NCBI GenBank assembly: GCA_027603065.1
Contig: JADGJP010000016.1
Span: 5,916-69,915 of the forward strand
Length of the DNA stretch: 64,000 nt
Direction of reading: 5' to 3'
Source: Geranomyces variabilis
Taxonomy: Eukaryota; Chytridiomycota; Chytridiomycetes; Spizellomycetales; Powellomycetaceae
Shown here: piece by piece, positions 12,281 to 21,075 of the stretch
Layout: every line of letters begins with the position of its first letter
Position numbering within the stretch: position 1 is the first letter of the stretch
Position numbers and translations under genes: made by a program
The notes under the pieces: generated by a model
The model's database searches: none
Seen by the model: the letters and a program-made list of their open reading frames with translations, nothing else
What the model was told of the DNA's origin: nothing

Positions 12281-13401
12281 TCACAGAAAAGTTTTGTTGC
12301 CGTGGCCAAACTTGCTATCAAGCTTGCGCGCCTGCTCCACCATTTGCTGCCGCGACTTTGTGTCGATCTTCCGCGACCCACCCATATCCCGGTCGCGGTC
12401 AAACGGTCGCTTGCTGACATCCTCTGCATCAAACTTGCGTTCTTTAAGCGCCGTCTTCATATGCTTGTCCATAAGCGCTCCGCCACGATGCGTTTCCTGC
12501 AAGAAATAGAGAACGGCGCAAATGAGTTTCATGCACCCTTTTTTTCCAATCGCTATATAGGTCACGCACGTTGTGTTTCCGAATGAACTCGGCCGTTTGC
12601 AGTTCCTCCTGCGTTGGTATCCGCGGACCGTCATCCTTTGCTCGTTTTCGCTGTGAGAGAAAAACAAAAATTGGGGAGAAAGGGTTAGACCTCTGAAATC
12701 TAATGAATCAGGCGGATTTTCCTACTCGTCACTGATTTCTACCTTTTCGCCCGATTTTTTGGCCTTTTCCTCGGGCGTCTCGGTCCAGCCGGACTGATCC
12801 ACGTCTTCGCCCACGGCCTTTTTACTAAACTGCCGAGACTTCATAGCATTATCACCCACTAAAAAGAAAAAAAAAGAAAAAAAAAAGAAATCCAGAATTA
12901 GCAAATGGACAGCACCAATCATATTGCCAAAGTTCTCCATCCATCCTTGACCCTTTTGTGAATGAACTCACACATGGGCAGCAGCCGATGCGCCTCGGGC
13001 GGCACAAGCATCCAGTCTCCACGCTCAAGCTTTTCTGGCCGTTTCCTTGCCTCGTCTTCCTCGCGCGCCCGACGCGCGCGCTCTTCGAACTCAGCTATGC
13101 GGTCGTCGAGGTCGGTGGATGCGCCACCAGCGGCAGGCGGCGGTGGAGGCATAGGGCCGAGTACGTCATCGTCGTCGTCTTGGTGGTCGCCGTAGTCTGA
13201 GTTGTTTTTGGGTGGAGGAGGGACATATCCTGGTGGTGGCGGGGCTGCAGGGCCTGCGACTGGGCGGCGGCGTTGTTGTTGTTGCTGTTGTTGTTGCGGT
13301 AGAGGTGGTTGCTGTGCTGATGGCTGGGCTCTTTTTGCAGCAGCGAGATGCGGCGGCAGGGCGGGGCCGAAGGAGTCTGAGTCTGAGTCTGAGGACGACA
13401 T
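12281..13401 (-). CDS. GPALPP-motif protein (DUF3752 / GPALPP1)
   Basis: Four exons (12972-13401, 12743-12858, 12570-12650, 12281-12496) give about 280 aa. The name-giving motif FGPALPPHL is at residues 9-17 and a second copy, LGPMPPPPP, follows. The run ERGDWMLVPPE and the C-terminal block with LMDKH, RPFDRDRDM and DSKFGHG match the DUF3752 domain. A Gln run and Pro/Gly tracts fill the N-terminal half. The second donor (GTAGAA at 12742) was chosen because it alone keeps the conserved frame into exon 3. The function in fungi is not established; the animal protein is nuclear and lipopolysaccharide-linked in older literature. Confidence 0.88.
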
Positions 13402-13666
13402 GTGGGGGTTGGGAAGGAAGTCAATGATGAAAAGATTTGGCTCGTGCGACATGAATTGATGATGAGTCGTCCGCGTCAAATCTCATCTTTGATTTGATAG
13501 GTTAGCGATATAGTTAGATATTCGAGACTCAAGGTTTTTTTTCTTCGACATCTCCCAACTTCCTTCTTCAGCTCCTTGCATTCCTGCCCGGCCCGACTGC
13601 GTCTTTAGTCTTTCTTCCTCGCTCCCGCTTCTCCCTCCTCATCCTTCTCTATCGCTACTCTCAACA

Positions 13667-15831
13667 ATGTGCGGCATTTTTGCAGTGTTCGGCTGCGGCC
13701 ACGACATGGAGACATTCAGACCACATGCAGTCGGCTTGTCAAAAAAGTATGTTACCCAACAAACAGAAAAAAAGCATTACGAATGCTTGTGCCGCACGGT
13801 GTCTTCTACAATATCTGACTTTGTGGTACTATTGCGCACGTCTTTTGCCAGGATTCGCCACCGAGGCCCAGACTGGAGCGGCGTCAAAGTATGCGGAAAC
13901 AACATCATCTGCCACGAGCGCTTGGCAATCGTGGGCGTCGGTAGTTAAGCATTTGCTGTTTCTGATTGCACACCACACTGGGTTCAGTTTGTGCTCAAAT
14001 GGTTCTCTCTGCCGGTTTTCAGAAAGCGGAGCGCAGCCGCTCACCAACGCCGATGAATCACTGGTCCTCAGCGTCAACGGAGAGATTTACAACCATGTGA
14101 CGTTGAGAAAATTGTTAAAGAAGGAACACACGTTCAAGACCAACTCGGACTGTGAGGTCATTCTGTACTTGGTAAGCTACCGGCATGAATCGTCACTGCC
14201 CGTGTCAGGTGTCAGAACAGCTGACTCGCATTTGTCCTTGCGCATGATAGTACGAAGAGATGGGCTTGGACCTTTTGAAGCACCTTGACGGCATGTTCAG
14301 TTTTGTCCTCTACGACAAAAACAAAGACACGTACATTGCCGCGCGCGACCACGTCGGCATCACCACCCTGTACCAAGGCTGGCGCAAAAGCGACAACTCT
14401 GTCTGGTTCGCATCCGAAATGAAATGCCTCAGCGAAGACTGCGACCGCATCATTGCTTGCCCACCCGGCCACTACTACGACAGCAGCAGCAGCAAAACAA
14501 CGCAGTACTACAACCCAGAGTGGTATGCGCACCCTGAGAAGGGTATTCCCGCGCCAGAGGAGGAAGCGACTCCGCTTTCGTCTGAGGCCGACGCTGAGAT
14601 GTATGCGTCGCTGCGCGCTGCGTTGGAGAAATCGGTCAAGAAGCGGCTAATGAGTGAAGTGCCGTACGGTGTGTTGCTGAGCGGAGGCTTGGATTCGAGC
14701 TTGATTGCGTCCATCGCCATGCGGCAGCGGAGATCGGAAGAAACGGGATCTGTCTCGGCAGAAGACGACGATGACATTCGATGTAAGTCGCACGCCCACC
14801 GTGTTCGCCGAGATTCTGACCTGAACGCTCATTGCGGTACCGTACTTGTTTTTTTCAGCGGCATTCTCTTCCTCCTCGGCGTTCCCACGCTTGCACTCGT
14901 TTTCCATTGGTCTCCCTGGCTCACCCGATCTTGCTGCAGCGCAAAAGGTCGCGACGTTCCTCGGCACCGTCCATCACGGTTTCACATTTACCGTGGAAGA
15001 AGGCCTTGACGCTATCGGCGAGGTCATTGAGCATCTTGAGACCTACGACGTCACCACCATCCGCGCCAGCACACCCATGTACCTCCTCTCGCGCAAAATC
15101 AAAGCCATGGGCGTCAAGATGGTGCTCAGCGGCGAGGGAGCCGACGAGATCTTTGGCGGATACCTCTACTTCCATTCAGCGCCCTCCGCGCAAAGCCTGC
15201 ACCACGAATGCATCACGCGCATCCAAAACCTACACACATCCGACTGCCTGCGCGCCAACAAAAGCACCATGGCATGGGGCCTCGAAGCCCGCGTGCCGTT
15301 CCTCGACCGCGCGTTCCTGGACGTTGCAATGCGCGCCGAGTACGCCAGCCACAAGCTCGTGAACCGCGCGCCGTATAACCACAAGATGGAGAAACATATC
15401 ATCCGCGCGGCATTTGACACGCCCGAAGACCCGTACTTGCCGCGCGAGATCCTCTGGCGCCAAAAGGAGCAGTTTTCGGACGGTGTGGGATATTCGTGGA
15501 TCGACCGACTCAAGCTCCATGCTGACTCGCGCGTGTCGGACGCGGCGTTTGCGGCCCGCGCGGAGCGGTTTCCGGTTGATACGCCGGCGACAAAGGAGGC
15601 GTATTGGTACCGTGAGAAGTTTGAGCGCGTGTTTCCGGGCCCGCAGTGTTTGGAGAGTGTTGTGCGGTGGATCCCGCGAAAGGATTGGGGTAAGACGCGG
15701 AGAATAAAAAACTGCAACAGCCAAAAAAAGGCATCTTTTCTAAATTTCTGTCATGTCTCTCCCTCTAAGGCTGCTCGGAAGATCCGTCGGGCCGCGCACA
15801 GAAGGGCCATGTTGCGGCATACGAAAAGTAA
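13667..15831 (+). CDS. ASN1: Asparagine synthetase, glutamine-hydrolysing
   Basis: Six exons (13667-13746, 13852-13940, 14023-14171, 14251-14782, 14859-15689, 15770-15831) give 580 aa, as in yeast Asn1 (572). It converts aspartate, glutamine and ATP to asparagine. The N-terminal nucleophile is Cys2 (MCGIFAVFG), and the glutaminase block has [11 protein letters not shown] and VNGEIYNH. The synthetase domain carries the PPi-binding loop LLSGGLDSS near residue 250 and the conserved [16 protein letters not shown]. The C-terminus (KGHVAAYEK) is reached through a last 62-base exon. All intron phases agree with family continuity. Divergent from GPALPP1 with 265 bases between. Confidence 0.97.
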
Positions 15832-15878
15832 ATCAGGCGGCTGCGATATCATCAAAGTCCATCTTTGTAATAGCCTCT

Positions 15879-15989
15879 GCGCTCAGTTGACGTGCTTCAG
15901 GCGAATATCACAACTCTCACTGTAGTAGTATTCATTTCATCTCAGTCTGGACGTATTCATGTAGCCCACAGGCGAAATGGGGCGTATCA
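15879..15989 (+). repeat. Dispersed repeat, second copy at 19596-19706
   Basis: About 110 bases beginning GCGCTCAGTTGACGTGCTTC recur in the same orientation 3.7 kb downstream with roughly ten mismatches. This copy marks the start of the gene-poor island, 48 bases after the asparagine synthetase stop. No terminal repeats or coding content were recognised. Confidence 0.8.
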
Positions 15990-16245
15990 TGTAAATGCTG
16001 ATGATTCTTGCAATTTTTCACGGGTGTGCTTACAGCAAGGAAACACGGGAGTCCAAAAATGTGATTATCCCAAGTAATAGACATATCTAGTCGGATCAAA
16101 CAGTTGATCTCGGTCGCAATGTGCTTTCGCAGAACGCGGCTCGCGTCGGGAGTGAACGTCTCGCTTGTCGTAAAAGTTCTTCGCAGTAACATCACCAAAG
16201 CATCGGTTCCGGAGTCCACTCGCAACACCTCGGTCCAAAGTGCAG
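15990..16245. other. Spacer at the start of the accessory island
   Basis: Nothing recognised. Short open stretches on both strands have no family signature. Confidence 0.4.
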
Positions 16246-16525
16246 CGCTCCAAGCAGATTATCAAGAAGGAACTCGACATGGTCAAACAGCAAATATCCG
16301 GTGATCTTGAACCACGAGGTTCACGCCAACACGGTTAAGACGATTATGCCTTGGTTCATCGAGAATTACGGCAAGAAGTTCAACTGGGTCACCGTGGCTT
16401 GAGAGCCTCGGTGACAAGTCGAACCCGTATATGACCGTGCCCACCCTCTCAGCTGCGAACGGCGGCGGGCCCGTCTGCACCGAGGAGAACGAACGCGGCT
16501 CGTTCCCCAACGGCGTTTACTGCTC
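16246..16525 (+). pseudogene. Chitin deacetylase (CE4) C-terminal fragment
   Basis: Translating across frames gives pieces that fit the end of a fungal chitin deacetylase: a helix RSKQIIKKELDMVKQ, then YPVILNHEVHANTVKTIMPW and an ENYGKKFNWVTVA strand, then ESLGDK. The HEVH/HDxY-like segment after a hydrophobic strand and the VTVAESLG end are typical of the last part of the NodB homology domain. The pieces lie in three frames: one shift falls between the helix and the YPVILNH strand, near 16290, and another just after VTVA, near 16400. A Cys-containing tail follows. The upstream two-thirds of the domain, including the metal-binding histidines, is absent. It is a decayed fragment of a cell-wall enzyme gene. 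Confidence 0.7.
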
Positions 16526-17333
16526 ATCTCTGTCTTCTCCCTTATGGCGTATGCTCGCTGGTAGTCGCCTCCTCGGTGATGTGCTAAGTCCGCTTAACCT
16601 TGTAAGTGAGTTAAGAAGAAGAACGCTGAGGTCCATGACATCAGGCTTGAGGCGCACCTGAAAAGCTTGGTAAGAGCTTTGCACGGAGTCAACCTGGTCA
16701 GTCAACAATTTCAATCGTCTTGTGCTTTTCCCCCCAGTATATATAAAGAGTCCCTTGCAAGTCCATGTCCGAGAGTGTCCGGGAGTGTCCGGGAGTGCAC
16801 GCCGTTCGCGATCGACGGTGTTCTGGCTCGCATTGCATGCATCACGCCTGGGACAGTCTGGACGCTGCGACAATTACAACCTTGAAGGCAAGGAGTTGGA
16901 ATTCGACAACCCATCGCCTGAAGGCCCGCAAACTGGAGTGCCTTTGCCTTGAGTACCCTGTACAGCAACCACAATCCCCTTAGCTTTTTCCTTTACCATC
17001 TCTTTCAAAAAGATAAGGGGGCCCTTCGCTTCTTTCTTCGCCTTCGCTGTCGCTTCATCTTCCGGTGCATGCGCCTCAGAAATCCCGGGCATACTTACGG
17101 ATGCGGCGGTAATTGACGAGGATGCTGAGTGTGGTATAATACTCGAGCTCTTAGCTGACTCTGTTTGTTCTCCGTGCTTCCAGCAAGGACCAAAAAGAAG
17201 GAATCTAATAGCATCGAGGAGTACCTCCATAAGCACACGGAGGCGTCATGGCCAACATTCTGCAGCGACATTTCTGCCCGCATTAAAGCCGTTAGGAAAT
17301 GGTCAAAGAAGACGACACGCCAAGAAACAGTTA
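16526..17333. other. Island sequence without a supported gene
   Basis: Holds scattered open stretches only. A minus-strand 120-codon stretch (16874-17236) is Lys/Ala/Glu-rich without known motifs. A TATATATAAA-like element sits at 16738-16748, followed by a small direct repeat of GTGTCCGGGA around 16777-16798. These could be remains of a promoter, but no gene could be attached. Confidence 0.4.
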
Positions 17334-17448
17334 CAGCCAGAGGACAAAAGTCTGAGACCCCCCTAAAACTTTTCACAGGAAGAGAGTGCAACTGCGCGGT
17401 AGCTGTGAGGGGCTCAGAGGGGGGTCTCTGACTTTTGTCCACTGGCTG
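17334..17448 (+). mobile_element. MITE, Tc1/mariner-like ends, family A copy 1
   Basis: A 115-base element with terminal inverted repeats of about 31 bases (outer part CAGCCAG[A/T]GGACAAAAGTC, then GAGACCCCCC) and TA on both sides (17332-17333 and 17449-17450), as expected of a Tc1/mariner TA duplication. No coding capacity. Its left interior matches, in reverse, the right half of the copy at 20443-20552. Confidence 0.9.
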
Positions 17449-17522
17449 TAGAGATACAGAGCTTCGGCGCCTGCGGGCATTAACGCACGTAAGATTGCGC
17501 CGACAACGCGCGCAAACCACGG

Positions 17523-18730
17523 CTGCCGCAACAATGTCTGACTACTACTTCAACGGTAGACCTCCGGATACGCAGACTTCGAGAAAATAAAGCAGGAGAG
17601 GAAGGACAATCAGTCGGATGTCTTTAAATTCCTTGGTGGACGCGCACCGGAAAGCAAAATTCTCGACGACCTGTAATCAAGCAAGAGGAAAAGGGTGGAG
17701 GAAGAAGAAGGAAGTGGGTCGATGGTGAGGCATGCTTTAGTCAAATGAACCTCTGCTCATATGTGTCTAATGCCGTGATTGACAGTCTGCCGGAGTACAA
17801 ACACCCGGGAAGACAGGGGTTGTAGAGATCCCACAGTTCATTGAATCGCCCCAAGTGTTCGGATTCGTGGACTCAGGTCGCCGAGCCCGGTCTCTGTCTT
17901 TTCAATGCCCGAAGTTGATACTGTGCCAAAGTCGCGGCTTAACGCCTCGATTGAGGCGCTGAAAGGACGAAGCTGGAAATATGGCGAGGTTGATCTTGCG
18001 TTGGAAATGCGGCGTTTGCAACACACTCGAATCACAACCGATCCCAGTGAAAGCCACCGCTGAGTATCTCATTACTCAGAGCTGCTTTTTGCTGATTAGA
18101 GCGAAGCCTGCCGCTTACCGATCCATTTCGCCTGCGAAATGGGCGCGCTTATGGGAGGTAGCCGAGGCACGCCAGCTTGCGGTCAGCGAAGAGGTGGAAG
18201 CTTGGGGCCGGCAAGAGGCGTCTCGGATGCTTGCTGCCAAGGTTGCATCTCAGGCGTACCAGCCCATCGTCTCGGAAAATGTTTCGCTCCCTGAAAGCAA
18301 GCAGGCGTTAGCCTTGCAGATGTTTCAGCACTTTCTGCAGCTCACCAAACCCGAAAAGATGAACGAGGCGACGTGGTGTGCATGTTTCATCACCCCGTAC
18401 CTCTGTTGGTCGGGGCCCGACATCACTTGGACTATTGGCAGCACCACCGCGTATGGGATCAAGAGACCAGACTATCATTTCAAGGAGCAATCGAAGAATG
18501 TTGGCGTCTCCACTTGGGAGGTGAAGACACCCTGGGCATCGGAAACTTCGAAGGCGGAAGACATTGCACGCGTTATATCGCACGGTGCACACCAAATGAA
18601 GGAGGATCTGCGCGCGTTTCTTCCCGCCTTCCCAATCGCGCTCCGCAGGCCGTCTTCTTCCCTTTGCTTATACTTGTGCACTTTCGTGCAAGAAGATACA
18701 GCATATGGATCTGTGAATAGAGATAAGTGA
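17523..18730 (+). CDS. Nuclease-like (PD-(D/E)XK?) protein, exon structure unresolved, probably degraded
   Basis: A coding-like stretch, clearest at 18110-18650, has no resolved start. The open part 17981-18730 contains KRPDYHF and, 12 residues on, STWEVKTPW. This P-D...(spacer)...E-x-K arrangement, with hydrophobic residues around each half, is the core pattern of PD-(D/E)XK nucleases. Upstream, 17520-17980 shows shorter open pieces in more than one frame, including FEKIKQERKDNQSDVFKFLG and SRLNASIEALKGRSWKYGEV, which look like earlier exons or decayed exons of the same gene. The size and low Lys/high Arg composition resemble large lineage-specific families of zoosporic fungi with restriction-endonuclease-like domains. 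Assignment is by motif only. Confidence 0.4.
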
Positions 18731-19595
18731 TGTCATTTATGTAGAGTCCTAATGCCTTGAAGAAGCGCAAGCGTGGGATTGCTGTATCTCCTAACTGCGT
18801 TGCGCAACCTGGGCAGTGGGGCTCTCGCTCGTGGCGCCAAGAGTCATTTGTGGGGAACAATGTACTCTTGGTAGGGTGCCCACACTGTCTGGACAGGCAC
18901 CTACCCACTCCCTCCTCCAAAGGGCGTCGTGGCTGGTTCACCTGGTCCTGGGCCGGCATGGTTTGTGGTTCTTGCTATCAAGTTATTACTTTTGTTGTTT
19001 ACCGGACATATACTTACTCTCCATCCGCTTTTTCTTTAGGCTGTCTTCTCGCTCTCGCTCCTGCTGCGACAACACATTTCCACTCTTTCTTTGAGCCGCC
19101 TTCTCGCTCTCGCTCCCGCTGCGACAACTCCATTTCCAGGTTTCTCGAAATTTAGATTATTCACCATGACTATGACTTGAGGTGAGATATAGGAAGTGCC
19201 CTCTTCATAGGGCATAGCAGCTGATTTCTCGCCTGATCAAAGTAATTCCTTTGCAGGTGCACATGCCCCGCGCCCATGATGTGGCTACCTTAGTGCTATC
19301 ATAATATATGTTGGGTGCCCTTACTTGGCCCGTGCATCCAGCTATGTCTTTTTTCTTGGTCAATGAAATCATTGTCGATTGCGGCGCTCAATCTGTTGTT
19401 GAACATATAATTGCAGTTCAAAGCACACAACGTTTCATATCATTGAAAGACAACGTCAAATTCATTGGTCTCAACTGGCGGTTTTGCATGGAGAACTTCA
19501 GCTGCACCCGGACTGACTTCCCGGAACAGGAACACGACCGCCACGCTGTTGCAATTTTCCAGGTAAAAACCCGGGATACAGCTTCGACTCAAAAC
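18731..19595. other. Island spacer with a Cys-pair ORF and a short tandem repeat
   Basis: An open stretch at 18757-19155 begins with a basic KKRKRG run but has no ATG. It encodes two Cys pairs (GCPHC and CGSC) about 25 residues apart with WFTWSW between, which might be a zinc ribbon exon. Its end runs into the tandem repeat at 19045-19138. Another open stretch (19308-19682) encodes no recognised domain and runs into the dispersed repeat. None is called as a gene. Confidence 0.35.
19045..19138 (+). repeat. Two-copy tandem repeat, 55-base period
   Basis: The run CTTCTCGCTCTCGCTCC and the bases after it (about 38 in all) occur at 19045 and again at 19100 with few changes. Confidence 0.8.
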
Positions 19596-19706
19596 AAGCG
19601 CTCGGTTGACGTGCTTCAGGCGAATATCACAACTCCCACTGTAGTACCTTCATTTCATCTTAATCTGGACGTATTCATGTAGCCTAAAGGCGTAATGGGG
19701 CGTATT
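19596..19706 (+). repeat. Dispersed repeat, second copy of 15879-15989
   Basis: Same orientation and length as the copy after the asparagine synthetase gene. It lies directly next to the inverted copy of the 574-aa gene at 19711, so its right edge could be a junction. Confidence 0.8.
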
Positions 19707-19710
19707 GTCT

Positions 19711-19866
19711 GATTGGAGGCCACGGACGTTGGCACGGTCGGCGTAAGTCAAAAATTTCCGATGTTTTGAGGCCTCCATCGTCTCTTCCGCAGCAAAGGTT
19801 CGCAGACCTGCAGGGGTCATCTTGCTGAATATATCATCCCGCAGGCTAGCGAATGCAGACGCCTCG
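19711..19866 (-). pseudogene. Inverted 156-base copy of the 574-aa gene's exon 1
   Basis: The reverse complement matches 1487-1642 over its whole 156 bases without a gap and with about seven substitutions (roughly 95 percent identity by eye). It covers the coding segment around FASLWDDIFSKMTPAG. It is bounded on one side by the dispersed repeat ending at 19706 and on the other by a MITE end at 19878-19908. It shows that the 574-aa gene belongs to a recently copied family. Confidence 0.9.
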
Positions 19867-19877
19867 CGGCGGCTTTA

Positions 19878-19908
19878 AGGTGGGTCTCCGACTTTTGTCC
19901 ACTGGCTG
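19878..19908 (+). mobile_element. Truncated MITE end, family A
   Basis: Only the right terminus is present: GTGGGTCTCCGACTTTTGTC followed by CACTGGCTG and then TA at 19909-19910. The opposite end is missing, and the copy abuts the inverted gene fragment. Confidence 0.8.
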
Positions 19909-19910
19909 TA

Positions 19911-20232
19911 AGGCCCACCTGCCATGTCCACAACCATAGCCCATCGAACCCGCTCACTGTTCCAAACAGAGGGTCAAATTTGCAAAGTTGGCTCAATCTG
20001 CCATCCTGCCACGCAAAGAACACGTCAGACTAGCCAATAACTGATGATGAGGACGATAGAAGTAGAACATACCACACTCGCTAACATGCGGTTCGCACTG
20101 CTAATGTTTCCACGGGCGAATTGCTTGCGACGCTATATGGTTCTAGCGGGCGGTATCGAAGGTCCTAAAGGTCACCTTGCAAGCCGCAATTGCTAATAGA
20201 GGCCCAGTTTGCTCGAGGGAACCAATGCAGAA
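19911..20232. other. Island spacer
   Basis: No supported gene, repeat or RNA. Contains only short open stretches. Confidence 0.4.
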
Positions 20233-20305
20233 ACTTCCCCGCCAGTGTCATCAGGTGTGTAGTGTCGTATGTCGATGGAGGATCGGCTTTTGGAGGTGCG
20301 ACCTG
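20233..20305 (+). repeat. Copy of the 5' flank repeat at 199-272
   Basis: Matches the sequence upstream of the 574-aa gene in the same orientation. Downstream of it, 20370-20440 encodes a short C-x3-C...H-x3-H-like run (CRVLCHQNLEWHMKIH), possibly a relic zinc finger, but too short to call. Confidence 0.75.
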
Positions 20306-20442
20306 CACAGCCGCACAATCGGACGGTGCACACGATCTGTCAGCGCGGCGCGGCAGACGCATCGATAGGGACCACAAAGTGCCGGTGTGCCGCGTCCTCT
20401 GCCACCAAAACCTCGAGTGGCACATGAAGATCCACAGACATA

Positions 20443-20552
20443 CAGCCAGTGGACAAAAGTCGGAGAGCCCCCAAAAATTTTGAAGTCACCTCGCAGTGCA
20501 CTCTCTTCCTGTGAAAGTTTTAGGGGGGTCTTCGACTTTTGACCACTGACTG
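20443..20552 (+). mobile_element. MITE, family A copy 2
   Basis: A 110-base element whose left end is CAGCCAGTGGACAAAAGTCG and whose right end is its inverted counterpart (CGACTTTTGACCACTGACTG). TA precedes it at 20441-20442; the right-hand TA is altered to GA. Its right half is the reverse of the left half of copy 1, so the two lie in opposite orientation. Confidence 0.9.
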
Positions 20553-21075
20553 GAGATAACTTGATGCACAGGGTTTTAACGCCGTAAAATTACGCCTCGA
20601 TGATGGACACGCCGAATTTCGGAGGGCGAGTGGTTGTTAGAAAATTCCGTCGACTTGTGTGGCGGATGGTGGAGTTCAATCTTGCCTATGAATGCGATGA
20701 CCTCAACAACGCCTCAGCTCCAGTCAACTGATCCATCCATGCGGATGACGATAAAGATTTGGAAGAGGAGGAACAGCAGCCACCTGATGGGAGACCTTCG
20801 GCTTGGCGCCTTGCCGAACGTCTGATTTGCTTGCATTCTCCTTTTCGTCGTCGTCGTTGTGCACGCGGTGCGCAGGAGGCCGATGCATGATGATGCGTGT
20901 GATGGCAGCGGGGTGAGACGCATGCAGGGCCGTGACTCACCATCCTGGAAATCATGAACCGGCCGTATTGTGCGTTCGCAGTCCTCTGCCGCCGACTGCA
21001 TGCAGGCAAGACAATCGACGGCAAACCCGAACCGGGCTATCGAACTTTGCCAGATCAAAGCAAAGACGACAACCG
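20553..21075. other. Spacer before the PIN/zinc-ribbon gene
   Basis: Holds open stretches with acidic and basic runs at 20650-20870 in changing frames. They could be an upstream exon of the next gene or decayed coding DNA, but no family match was found. Confidence 0.35.

Noticed and set aside
12962-13459. Plus-strand Gly/Cys-rich frames opposite GPALPP1
   Set aside because: They are complements of the Pro and Gln tracts of the minus-strand gene.
20370-20440. C2H2 zinc-finger gene
   Set aside because: Only one finger-like run with unusual C-x3-C spacing and no adjoining coding sequence.
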